A stretch of 25,147 nt of DNA from Syntrophomonadaceae bacterium (lineage in GTDB: Bacteria; Bacillota; Dethiobacteria; DTU022), in assembly GCA_007131435.1 (NCBI GenBank), contig SLQM01000040.1:1-25147 (forward strand), in the 5' to 3' direction. Within the stretch, counting starts at the first letter, position 1. Each line of letters opens with the position of its first letter. Below are positions 1 to 7,142 of this stretch, one piece after another. Below the pieces are notes generated by a model. The model was not told the DNA's origin and did no database searches. It saw nothing but the letters and a program-made list of their open reading frames with translations. A program made the position numbers and the translations under genes.

Positions 1-60
1 CTGGTTCTGCTGCTGGGCGGTATAGTCGGGCTATTTCTTTACCAGGGGAGGTATAAATAG
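1..60 (+). CDS. Chromate transporter, first half-protein (C-terminal end only)
   Basis: The first 60 bases read in frame 1 as a hydrophobic tail, LVLLLGGIVGLFLYQGRYK, followed by a TAG stop. A hydrophobic C-terminal helix just before a second ChrA half-gene is what is expected of the first subunit of a split, short-chain chromate transporter pair. The stop lies 3 bases before the next start codon, so the two are almost certainly co-transcribed. The assignment rests on context and hydrophobicity only, since the N-terminal part lies outside the window. Confidence 0.6.
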   Translation: MVLLLGGIVGLFLYQGRYK

Positions 61-63
61 CGC

Positions 64-591
64 TTGAGCATCCTGGTCTCACTCTACCTGTCATTTGTCA
101 AAGTCGGCCTGTTTACGATTGGTGGCGGTTATGCCATGATTCCGCTGATGGAGGCAGAAGTAATCTCTGTTCACGGATGGTTAAGTGCTTCTGAATTTCT
201 TGATGTCATCGCAATTGCGGAGATGACTCCCGGGCCGGTATCTATAAATGCGGCAACATTTATCGGCTACAAAATGGCCGGTGTGGCGGGCTCACTGGTT
301 GCCTCACTGGGAGTTATCACTCCCTCCCTGGTATTACTGCTTATACTTTCAAAGGTTCTATTAAAAGTGATTCAAAACCCGGCAGCGGAAAAATTTATAA
401 ACGGCCTGCGGTCTGCCATGGTAGCCCTGATATTGCTGGCATCTTACAGCCTTGGCGGGACGGCAGTAATTGACATCCCCACCGCTTTAATCTTTGCTGC
501 CATACTGGTCGCCAGCATCCTGCGCCCGTTAAGCCCTCTCTATTTTATTGCAGCCGGGGCCCTGCTGGGGCTTATTTTCTACCCTTACTAA
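64..591 (+). CDS. Chromate transporter family protein (ChrA half-protein)
   Basis: This is a 175-residue integral membrane protein. It shows the ChrA signature near the N-terminus: a glycine-rich FTIGGGYAMIPLMEAEV segment (residues about 17-33) followed by EMTPGPVSINAATFIGYKMAG (about 53-73). The rest is a series of hydrophobic helices ending in LGLIFYPY. ChrA proteins move chromate or related oxyanions across the cytoplasmic membrane. Short versions of this length act as pairs, which fits the partial gene just upstream. The start is TTG, with GGGGAGG at 45-51 inside the upstream gene and 12 bases of spacing. Substrate is not proven: many clostridial members sit in non-chromate settings. It lies directly before the molybdenum cofactor operon, and no strong terminator is visible between them. 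Confidence 0.85.
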   Translation: MSILVSLYLSFVKVGLFTIGGGYAMIPLMEAEVISVHGWLSASEFLDVIAIAEMTPGPVSINAATFIGYKMAGVAGSLVASLGVITPSLVLLLILSKVLLKVIQNPAAEKFINGLRSAMVALILLASYSLGGTAVIDIPTALIFAAILVASILRPLSPLYFIAAGALLGLIFYPY

Positions 592-681
592 AAGCATTTT
601 GTCAATTACCCTTTTTTTATATTTTTCTTTGCTTAGTTCAATGCCATTCACCTCATTAATCCATTAATAACCCATTTACTG

Positions 682-711
682 TTTCGTTATATAAGTAATA
701 TATGATATAAT
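682..711 (+). promoter_or_regulatory. Extended -10 promoter for the Moco operon
   Basis: TGATATAAT at 703-711 is an extended -10 element (TG, one base, then a perfect TATAAT at 706-711). The best -35 is weak (TTTCGT, 682-687, 18-base spacer), as is usual for extended -10 promoters. Transcription would begin near 718, just before the riboswitch. The stretch 592-681 is AT-rich and shows no gene. Confidence 0.65.
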
Positions 712-715
712 GAAG

Positions 716-831
716 ACCGTGATTGTATATAACTCCGAGCCTCTTCACCTACTGCTGACAAAAGCTATGGTGGAAGGCCTGGGCTGGGGGAGAAACCCCC
801 CCGCCTCCCGTGCTTGGAAAGGAGACCTTGG
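716..831 (+). promoter_or_regulatory. Molybdenum cofactor (Moco) riboswitch
   Basis: The leader holds conserved-looking blocks: AACTCCGAGCCTCTTCACC (730-748), AAAGCTATGGTGGAAGGCC (770-788 region), a GGGGG-AGAAA-CCCCC hairpin (786-802) and GGAAAGGAGACCTTGG (816-831). CTCC near the start can pair with GGAG near the end. GCCT..TT.CACC can pair with GGTGG.AAGGC. This fits the Moco RNA motif, whose known members precede molybdopterin biosynthesis, molybdate transport and Mo-enzyme genes. The next five genes are all Moco genes and an intrinsic terminator follows at once, so transcription attenuation at high Moco is the likely mechanism. The match is from memory of the motif. A tungsten-cofactor (tuco) variant is the alternative; the intact stable hairpin after GGCC makes Moco more likely. 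Confidence 0.8.
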
Positions 832-832
832 T

Positions 833-876
833 AAAAAAGCCGCGTTTTCTTGCAACTGGAGGCGCGGATTTTTTAT
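833..876 (+). terminator. Riboswitch expression-platform terminator
   Basis: CCGCG (840-844) pairs with CGCGG (863-867). The stem is flanked by a run of A's (833-838) and a run of T's (869-874), giving an intrinsic terminator 20 bases before the moeA ribosome binding site. It follows directly on the riboswitch aptamer. Confidence 0.8.
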
Positions 877-897
877 TTCAAACTGCGGGGTGCCTTG

Positions 898-2124
898 ATG
901 AAGTTAATGAAAGTTACCGAACCTGAAGCAGTAATAGAAATTATTGTAAAAAATTTTTCAAGCCTCGATTATGAAGAAGTAAAGCTTGAATCTGCCGGCA
1001 GCCGTTTCCTGGCAGAAATGATAACAGCACCTGAAGATGTGCCCGGGTTTGACCGCTCGACTGTTGATGGATATGCTGTTGCAGCAAGAGATACCTTTGG
1101 CGCAAGCGAGAGCATCCCGGCCCTGCTTGAAAACGTGGGAGAAGTTTTGATGGGTCAAATTGCACCGCCCATAAAATTCGGGCAGTGCTGCCTGGTTCAT
1201 ACAGGCGGCATGCTTCCCGAAGGGGCAGATTCGGTATTGATGGTTGAAGATGTAGATGTATCAGGTAATACTGTCCAGGCTTTCCGCCAGGTGGCGCCTG
1301 GTGAAAACGTCATCCACCGTGGTGAAGATATAAAAAAAGGTGACCCTGTATTTAAAAAGGGCCACAAGCTGCGCGCCCCCGAGGTTGGCCTGCTCGCTTC
1401 TTTAGGCATAACGTCAATTAAAGTATACCGTAAGCCCTGTATCGGGTTTTTTTCCAGCGGTGATGAGTTGATAGATTATCACAGCAAAGAGGTCGGCCCC
1501 GGTCAAATCAGGGACAGCAATGCACCGGCCCTGATGCACCTGGCCAGCCAGTTTGGGGCAGATATAATATACGGGGGAATCCTGCCCGACCGTTTTGAAG
1601 ACTTTTTGGGAAAAAGCAAAAAGATGCTGGAAGATACAGATCTGCTGGTATTTTCCGGCGGCAGTTCAGTAGGCAGCCGCGACTTTACAGCTAAAACGAT
1701 GCAGGAACTGGGCAGCCCCGGGCTTTTAGTCGAAGGGATCTCCATTCAACCGGGCAAACCAACTTTGCTGGCAAATTGTGGAGGAAAACCAGTGCTGGGG
1801 CTTCCTGGCCACCCCGTTTCAGCGCTAAATATATTTGCCATTTTTGGCAAGGTTATTATAGACCAATTATCCGGCCGGGCAAAGGCAGATTACATGCCAA
1901 CTGTAAAGGCAGTTCTAACCCGCAATGTTGCTTCGAAAACAGGACGCACCGATTATGTGCGGGTTAAGCTCGATAACGGAACCGATGTCCCAAGGGCTGT
2001 ACCCATATTCGGTCGCTCGGGCATGCTGCGCACCCTGGCTGAAGCAGATGGCCTGTTAATTATTCCCTCAGCAAGCGAGGGCCTTAACGCCGGCGAACCG
2101 GTAGAAGTATTTATTTGGGATTGA
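898..2124 (+). CDS. moeA: Molybdopterin molybdenumtransferase MoeA
   Basis: This cytoplasmic enzyme hydrolyses adenylylated molybdopterin and inserts molybdate (or tungstate) to form Moco. The 408-residue product has the MoeA hallmarks: DRSTVDGYAV (52-61), the FSGGSSVGSRDF substrate-binding loop (252-263) and LPGHPVSA (302-309), with the C-terminal beta-barrel domain after about 330. Length is normal for the family. The ATG at 898 is chosen because GGGGTG (887-892) lies 5 bases upstream. An in-frame ATG at 850 falls inside the terminator hairpin and would destroy riboswitch control. It is the first gene of the operon and is followed by a second MoeA paralogue, so one may favour Mo and the other W. 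That split is inference. Confidence 0.93.
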   Translation: MKLMKVTEPEAVIEIIVKNFSSLDYEEVKLESAGSRFLAEMITAPEDVPGFDRSTVDGYAVAARDTFGASESIPALLENVGEVLMGQIAPPIKFGQCCLVHTGGMLPEGADSVLMVEDVDVSGNTVQAFRQVAPGENVIHRGEDIKKGDPVFKKGHKLRAPEVGLLASLGITSIKVYRKPCIGFFSSGDELIDYHSKEVGPGQIRDSNAPALMHLASQFGADIIYGGILPDRFEDFLGKSKKMLEDTDLLVFSGGSSVGSRDFTAKTMQELGSPGLLVEGISIQPGKPTLLANCGGKPVLGLPGHPVSALNIFAIFGKVIIDQLSGRAKADYMPTVKAVLTRNVASKTGRTDYVRVKLDNGTDVPRAVPIFGRSGMLRTLAEADGLLIIPSASEGLNAGEPVEVFIWD

Positions 2125-2154
2125 GCATAGTTTTAACCTGTTAGGAGGCACCAA

Positions 2155-4050
2155 ATGAGAAAAATTTATTTAAGCAACACGCCACGCCAGGAAGCGCTTG
2201 AAATATTTTTGTCCAAAACGAGCATTTCGCGCCGTACAGAAACAAAACCGGTCTCAGAAGCGCTGGGGCGTGTTACAGCGGAACCTGTATTTGCCCGTTA
2301 CTCCATGCCCGGCTACCACTCAGCAGCAATGGACGGGATAGCAGTTAAAGCCGAAGAAACATTTCGCGCATCTGACCAAAACCCTCTTCTGCTGGAGCCG
2401 GAAGCCGGATATTATAACATCAATACCGGCAGCCCCCTGCCGGAAAGCTTTGATGCTGTAATCAAAATTGAAGATATTCACCTTTATGAAGACGGAAAAG
2501 CAGAAATCCTGGCCCCGGCAACACCCTGGCAGCATGTCCGCGCTGTAGGTGAAGATGTAGTCGCCGGGGAACTAATAGTTTCTGCTTTCCACTGCCTGAA
2601 ACCTGCCGATCTTGGAGCCCTGCTGGCCGGGGGAATTACAGAAGTTCCCCTGCTTGTCAAACCTAAAGTGGCAATTATTCCGAGCGGCTCAGAAATTGTC
2701 AGGGCCGAAAATATAAGAGAAAAAGGCAGCATCCCGGATTTTAACAGCACCGTAATCGCTTCATACCTGGCTGAATGGGGAGCTGCAGTGGAGATCATGG
2801 AAATAGTGCCAGATGACCCCGGTAAAATTGAAAAGGCTTTAACCGCAGCCCTGGAAAAATTTGACCTGGTGATAATAAATGCAGGATCTTCTGCCGGGGA
2901 AAAAGATTACACCTTTCCCGTTTTAGAAAATATTGGCCGGGTATTTTTACATGGCGTTGCAACACGGCCCGGCAAACCGACCATCCTGGGAGAAGCGAAA
3001 GGTAAACCTGTAATAGGCCTTCCCGGTTACCCCGTATCGGCATACATGAGCCTTGAATGGTTTGCCCGACCATTAATCTATAGCTACCTGGGCCTTCCCC
3101 TGCCGCAGCGGGAAAAACTGTCAGTCACCCTGGGCCGCAGGGTTGTCTCAGAATTGGGAGCCGAGGAATTTGTGCGGATGTCTGTTGGTTATGTAAATGA
3201 CCGGTTCATAGCCAATCCCCTGGCCCGCGGTGCGGGAGTGACAATGTCGCTTGTCCGGGCTGATGGTTTGCTGGTTATTCCGGCCAATTCACTGGGCTTT
3301 GAGCAGGATGAAAAAGTAGAAATAGAGCTCTACAGGCCTCTCGGGGAGCTGCACAGGAACCTGCTTGCCGCGGGCAGCCATGACCTGATTTTAGATCTGC
3401 TTAACACTGCCCTGAAGGAAAAAGCCCCTGATGTAAGCCTTTCATCATCGCACATGGGCAGCATGGGCGGTATAACAGCTGTTGGCCGCAACCAGGCCCA
3501 TTTCGCAGGCGTCCACTTATTCGATCCTGAAACAGGAGATTATAATCGCCCATATGTCGACAAAATGCTTCCCCGTGCCAGCACACGGCTTATTACACTC
3601 GCTTACCGTATGCAGGGCTGGATAGTCGCAAAAGGGAACCCTGAACAGGTTGAGGGAATTAAAGATTTGGCTAAAAATAAACTGTCTTTCATCAACCGTC
3701 AGAAAGGGGCAGGGACAAGAATTCTTTTTGATTACCTTTTGGAAAAGGACGGGCTGTCGCCATCCGAAATATACGGTTACGAAAGGGAAGAGCACACTCA
3801 CCTGAACGTCGCTGCCTCGGTGGCAGCAGGAACCGCCCAGGTAGGGCTGGGAATTCTACCGGCAGCACGGGCTTTTGATCTTGACTTTATACCCCTGGTG
3901 GAAGAACGATACGATTTATTAATGAGCGAGGATTTCTACAATAGCGCCGAAGCTAAATTACTGTTATCAATTATTACCGACGGTAATTTTAAAAAACAGG
4001 TTGAAGCCCTTGGTGGTTATAGCATGAGGGATGCAGGGAAGGGGCAATAA
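2155..4050 (+). CDS. MoeA fused to periplasmic-binding-protein-like (molybdate/PBP) domain
   Basis: This is a 631-residue two-part protein. Residues 1 to about 400 are a second MoeA: MDGIAVKAEE (59-68), NAGSSAGEKDYTF near 242 and LPGYPVSAYM from 289. The rest, about 405-625, is a substrate-binding-protein-like domain (NLLAAGSHDLILDLL, SSSHMGSMGGI, RQKGAGTR, TAQVGLGILPAA) of the kind seen in COG1910 and ModE/LysR-type effector domains. There is no signal peptide, so the binding domain acts in the cytoplasm. It may bind molybdate, tungstate or a cofactor intermediate, but this is inference. Such MoeA-PBP fusions are known in clostridia, delta-proteobacteria and archaea. The start is supported by TAGGAGGCACCAA before ATG. 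The gene lies 30 bases after moeA and almost touches moaA. Confidence 0.9.
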   Translation: MRKIYLSNTPRQEALEIFLSKTSISRRTETKPVSEALGRVTAEPVFARYSMPGYHSAAMDGIAVKAEETFRASDQNPLLLEPEAGYYNINTGSPLPESFDAVIKIEDIHLYEDGKAEILAPATPWQHVRAVGEDVVAGELIVSAFHCLKPADLGALLAGGITEVPLLVKPKVAIIPSGSEIVRAENIREKGSIPDFNSTVIASYLAEWGAAVEIMEIVPDDPGKIEKALTAALEKFDLVIINAGSSAGEKDYTFPVLENIGRVFLHGVATRPGKPTILGEAKGKPVIGLPGYPVSAYMSLEWFARPLIYSYLGLPLPQREKLSVTLGRRVVSELGAEEFVRMSVGYVNDRFIANPLARGAGVTMSLVRADGLLVIPANSLGFEQDEKVEIELYRPLGELHRNLLAAGSHDLILDLLNTALKEKAPDVSLSSSHMGSMGGITAVGRNQAHFAGVHLFDPETGDYNRPYVDKMLPRASTRLITLAYRMQGWIVAKGNPEQVEGIKDLAKNKLSFINRQKGAGTRILFDYLLEKDGLSPSEIYGYEREEHTHLNVAASVAAGTAQVGLGILPAARAFDLDFIPLVEERYDLLMSEDFYNSAEAKLLLSIITDGNFKKQVEALGGYSMRDAGKGQ

Positions 4051-4052
4051 TA

Positions 4053-5048
4053 GTGCCATTAAAAGATGGATATGGAAGAAACCACGACTACCTTAGAATT
4101 TCTGTTACAGATCGCTGCAATCTGCGCTGTCAATACTGTATGGGAGAAGATGGTATTGAACAGATCTCTCACGATGTTATTCTAAGTTACGAAGATATTA
4201 TCAGGGTTGTTGAAGCAGGAGCAGAACTTGGTATCAGTAAAATAAGGGTTACCGGTGGTGAACCGCTGGTTCGCAAGGGAATTGTTAGCCTGGTTGAAAG
4301 AATCGCTGCAGTTCCGGGAATTACAGACCTGGCAATGACCACAAACGGTATCCTGCTCGGGCGTTATGCAGAAGAGCTAAAGCAGGCTGGCCTCAAACGG
4401 GTTAATATCAGCCTGGATACCTTGAAACCGGATCTTTACCACCAGGTAACCCGCTGTGGTGACCTTGACGCAGTATTAAACGGAATTGACGCAGCCCTAA
4501 AATACAACCTCGAACCTGTCAAGCTGAATGTAGTCCTGATGAAAGGCATTAATGAAGATGAAGTCCTTGATTTTCTAAGATTAACTATTGACAGGCCGCT
4601 GCACATTCGTTTTATAGAATACATGCCAATCGGTGATCACGATTGCGCTTACAGGGACCATTACTTGCCTTTAAGCTATATTGAAGAAACAGCAGAAAAA
4701 GCCGGGCTGAACCTCACGCCTATCCCTCTGCCGGGAGGCGCCGGGCCCGCAGAATCTTATGCCCTGGAAGGGGCCAAAGGCACAATCGGTCTGATCCACC
4801 CGATCAGCAAACATTTCTGCAATACCTGCAACCGTCTGCGCTTAACTGCAGAAGGAAACTTGAAAGCCTGTCTCTACTGGCAGGATGAGATTTCAGTTCG
4901 CCCTGTTATAAATAACAAAAAAGCCCTTCAAAACCTGATCAAGAATGTCTTGACCAGCAAACAGGCAAGTCATCAAATGGCAGCTGACGGTGCTTGCGGC
5001 TCCGTTAAACCTGGTTCAATGCGCGGGATGTCTAAAACAGGGGGATAA
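4053..5048 (+). CDS. moaA: GTP 3',8-cyclase MoaA (radical SAM)
   Basis: MoaA performs the first step of molybdopterin synthesis, converting GTP to 3',8-cyclo-7,8-dihydro-GTP by radical SAM chemistry. The radical SAM cluster motif is C22-NLR-C26-QY-C29. The second, GTP-binding 4Fe-4S cluster is C256-NT-C259 and C273, with the expected 13 residues between the last two, and includes the CNRLRLT arginines. The protein ends in a Gly-Gly, as MoaA must. The length of 331 residues is normal. The GTG start overlaps a TAG just after the previous gene's stop, with AAGGGG about 10 bases before. Its partner MoaC is fused to MobB in the next gene. Confidence 0.95.
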   Translation: MPLKDGYGRNHDYLRISVTDRCNLRCQYCMGEDGIEQISHDVILSYEDIIRVVEAGAELGISKIRVTGGEPLVRKGIVSLVERIAAVPGITDLAMTTNGILLGRYAEELKQAGLKRVNISLDTLKPDLYHQVTRCGDLDAVLNGIDAALKYNLEPVKLNVVLMKGINEDEVLDFLRLTIDRPLHIRFIEYMPIGDHDCAYRDHYLPLSYIEETAEKAGLNLTPIPLPGGAGPAESYALEGAKGTIGLIHPISKHFCNTCNRLRLTAEGNLKACLYWQDEISVRPVINNKKALQNLIKNVLTSKQASHQMAADGACGSVKPGSMRGMSKTGG

Positions 5049-5075
5049 TAAACACATAGTTTGGAGGTTTGTCAG

Positions 5076-6071
5076 GTGTCACCAGTAATTTTTAACCTGG
5101 TTGCCGCTCAGTCGGGAACCGGAAAAACAACAATCCTGGAAAAACTTTTACCCGAACTGAAAAGGCGCGGCCTGCGTGTTGCCGCAATGAAGGGCAATCT
5201 TGATCACTATGATATTGATTTGCCAGGCAAGGACAGCTACCGGTTTTCTAAAGCCGGTGCAGGGATAGCAGGCTTCACAACCCCGGAAGGTTTTTTTCTC
5301 TACGGCTCGGAAAAAGGTAAAAGCGGCAGTGAAGCGGCAGCTGATTTACTAACTAATTTTGATTTAATTATTATCGAAGGCAATAAAAAAAGCAGGCACC
5401 CCAAAATAGAGGTTGTACGCAGTGAAGTTAACCCGGACCCGCTGCTGCCCGATCATACAATTGCTGTTCTTTCTGACCGTTTTGATCTTAAACTTGACAT
5501 CCCCGTGATCAACATTTATGACATCAAAGCCCTTGCTGACTTTATAATTAACTACTTTATCGAAAACAGACATGAAGAGACTTTAGATTCTGAGGGCCTC
5601 ACTCACTTCGACCAGGCAGGTCGCCCGAAAATGGTCGATGTTTCAGGGAAAAAAGAGACCACCCGTGAAGCGTACGCAAAAGGAGAAATTTTAATGGACC
5701 CTGCAACTTTTACCAGGGTAATGGCCGGCAGCCTGGCCAAGGGTGATGTGCTGTCCGTTGCCCAGGTTGCTGCAGTAATGGCAGTCAAGGAAACTGGCCG
5801 GTTGATTCCAATGGCTCACCCGCTTGGCATAGCAGGGGTTGAAGTAGATTTCCACCCTAAGGAGGAAGAATCAAAGATAGAGATCGGGGTAAGAGTTAAG
5901 CTAACCGGCCAGACTGGCGTTGAGATGGAAGCGCTAACCGGGGTAAGCGTAGCTGCCCTGACCATCTATGATATGTGTAAGGCAGTGGACAAAAATATGG
6001 TAATTCAAAATATACGTCTCATCGAAAAGAAGGGGGGGCGCTCGGGGCACTACCGCCGAGAGCAGGATTGA
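5076..6071 (+). CDS. MobB-MoaC fusion: molybdopterin-guanine dinucleotide protein B and cyclic pyranopterin monophosphate synthase
   Basis: Residues 1 to about 160 are MobB, a GTP-binding protein that assists formation of the dinucleotide form of Moco. It has the P-loop AAQSGTGKTT (10-19) and the DLIIIEGNKKSRHPKIEV strand. Residues about 180-331 are MoaC, which converts the MoaA product to cPMP: MVDVSGKKETTREA (from 186), HPL with H248, GVEMEALTGVS with E283 and E285, and YDMCKAVDK with D299 and K302, which match the known active-site positions. The Cys usual before His in CHPL is Ala here (MAHPL). The GTG at 5076 is preferred over an in-frame TTG at 5061 because that TTG overlaps the GGAGG ribosome binding site (5063-5067). 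It overlaps the next start (TGATG). Confidence 0.92.
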   Translation: MSPVIFNLVAAQSGTGKTTILEKLLPELKRRGLRVAAMKGNLDHYDIDLPGKDSYRFSKAGAGIAGFTTPEGFFLYGSEKGKSGSEAAADLLTNFDLIIIEGNKKSRHPKIEVVRSEVNPDPLLPDHTIAVLSDRFDLKLDIPVINIYDIKALADFIINYFIENRHEETLDSEGLTHFDQAGRPKMVDVSGKKETTREAYAKGEILMDPATFTRVMAGSLAKGDVLSVAQVAAVMAVKETGRLIPMAHPLGIAGVEVDFHPKEEESKIEIGVRVKLTGQTGVEMEALTGVSVAALTIYDMCKAVDKNMVIQNIRLIEKKGGRSGHYRREQD

Positions 6072-6988
6072 TGGCAGAAATAATTGCAGTATGCACCAGC
6101 CCGGAAAAGGGGCAGCGCAAAAAGAATATCGGTGAAAGTATGCTGATTAAAGATATGGGGCTGAAAGATGATGCCCATGCCGGTTTCGCTCACCGCCAGG
6201 TAAGCTTGCTGGCTGAAGAAAGTATTGCAAAAATGCTCGAAAAAGGCCTGGATGTGGGCCCCGGTGATTTTGCAGAAAACCTTACCACCAGGGGCATAGA
6301 CCTGCCGAGCCTGCCGGTGGGAACCAGGCTGCAGGTAGGCAGCGATGCCGTACTCAGGGTATCGCAAATAGGCAAAGAATGCCATGATCGCTGCGCTATT
6401 TACCACCAGGCCGGAGATTGTGTCATGCCCCGCGAAGGTATTTTCGCAGAAGTCTTGCAGGAGGGTAAGGTGAAAGTGGGCGACAGGGTAGAGGTAAAAG
6501 TATCCTACACTTTTGCCGTGATTACTGCCAGCGATAAAGGCTCCTGTGGTGAGCGCGAAGATTTAAGCGGCCCGGCCCTGGCAGAAATACTGAAACCATG
6601 GGGAGAAGTTGTTGATCTGGTAATTGTTCCTGATGATCGTTCGGCGCTTTCAAAAACTATGCGGGATGCAGTTAACAGGGGGGTTGATGCCATATTCACT
6701 ACCGGCGGCACCGGCCTTAGTCCCCGTGATGTAACACCTGAAGCAACCCTTGATGTAATTGACCGGCAGGTCCCGGGCATCCCGGAAGCAATACGGCATG
6801 CAACCGCTGCAGTAACAGAAAAAGCGATGCTATCCAGGGGGATAGCAGGCATTAGCGGCAAAACCTTGATTGTCAATCTACCGGGCAGCCCAAAAGCGGT
6901 TGCCGAATGCATGGATGTAATTCGCCCGGTACTTGATCACGCCCTGGAAACAGTAAGCGGCCGGGGCGGAGACTGCGCACGACACTAG
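6071..6988 (+). CDS. MOSC domain-MogA fusion: molybdopterin adenylyltransferase
   Basis: Residues 1 to about 145 form a MOSC domain (AEIIAVCTSPEKGQ, GDFAENLTTRGI, GKECHDRCAIYHQAGDC, MPREGIFAEVL), a family tied to sulfur or metal-sulfur transfer onto Moco enzymes. Residues about 148-300 form MogA/MoaB, which adenylylates molybdopterin before MoeA acts: VITASDKGS, TTGGTGLSPRDVTPEA (from 210) and NLPGSPKAVAEC. Fusions of this type are known in clostridia. The ATG overlaps the MobB-MoaC stop (TGATG) with AGCAGGA just upstream, indicating translational coupling. A TTG one codon earlier is less likely. It is the last gene of the operon and faces the GGGP synthase gene, with a REP-like hairpin between them. 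Confidence 0.92.
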   Translation: MAEIIAVCTSPEKGQRKKNIGESMLIKDMGLKDDAHAGFAHRQVSLLAEESIAKMLEKGLDVGPGDFAENLTTRGIDLPSLPVGTRLQVGSDAVLRVSQIGKECHDRCAIYHQAGDCVMPREGIFAEVLQEGKVKVGDRVEVKVSYTFAVITASDKGSCGEREDLSGPALAEILKPWGEVVDLVIVPDDRSALSKTMRDAVNRGVDAIFTTGGTGLSPRDVTPEATLDVIDRQVPGIPEAIRHATAAVTEKAMLSRGIAGISGKTLIVNLPGSPKAVAECMDVIRPVLDHALETVSGRGGDCARH

Positions 6989-6997
6989 AAGCGCAGC

Positions 6998-7122
6998 AAG
7001 GGGACGGGGTACCTGCTACATAAAAAGTTGATAAAATAATAGAACAGGGGACGGAGTACTGTTTCAAACCGTCCCCTGATTCTTGCTTTACTGTGAAACA
7101 GTACTCCGTCCCCTGTTCTATT
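6998..7122 (+). repeat. REP-like repeat cluster with 29-bp perfect inverted repeat
   Basis: Four copies of the core GGGGACGG (or its complement CCGTCCCC) occur in 125 bases: near 7000-7008, 7047-7054, 7069-7076 and 7106-7113. Bases 7038-7066 and 7094-7122 are a perfect 29-bp inverted repeat around a 27-base loop. A competing 10-bp stem can form between 7045-7054 and 7069-7078 inside it. The organisation resembles REP/BIME palindromes that are dispersed by REP-associated tyrosine transposases in many clostridia. It lies between two convergent genes, so the hairpin, followed by TTCTATTTT, could also act as a two-way terminator. No transposase gene is present here. Confidence 0.75.
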
Positions 7123-7142
7123 TTGCGAAATAAATTTATATG

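Noticed and set aside
850..897. N-terminal extension of MoeA
   Set aside because: The extra 16 residues are encoded by the terminator hairpin and tail. The ATG at 898 has a ribosome binding site and fits the family N-terminus.
710..898. A 62-codon open frame across the Moco leader
   Set aside because: It runs through the riboswitch and terminator, has no ribosome binding site and encodes no recognisable protein.
6998..7122. CRISPR array or IS end
   Set aside because: There are only a few short core copies in inverted, irregularly spaced arrangement, with no spacers and no transposase gene.
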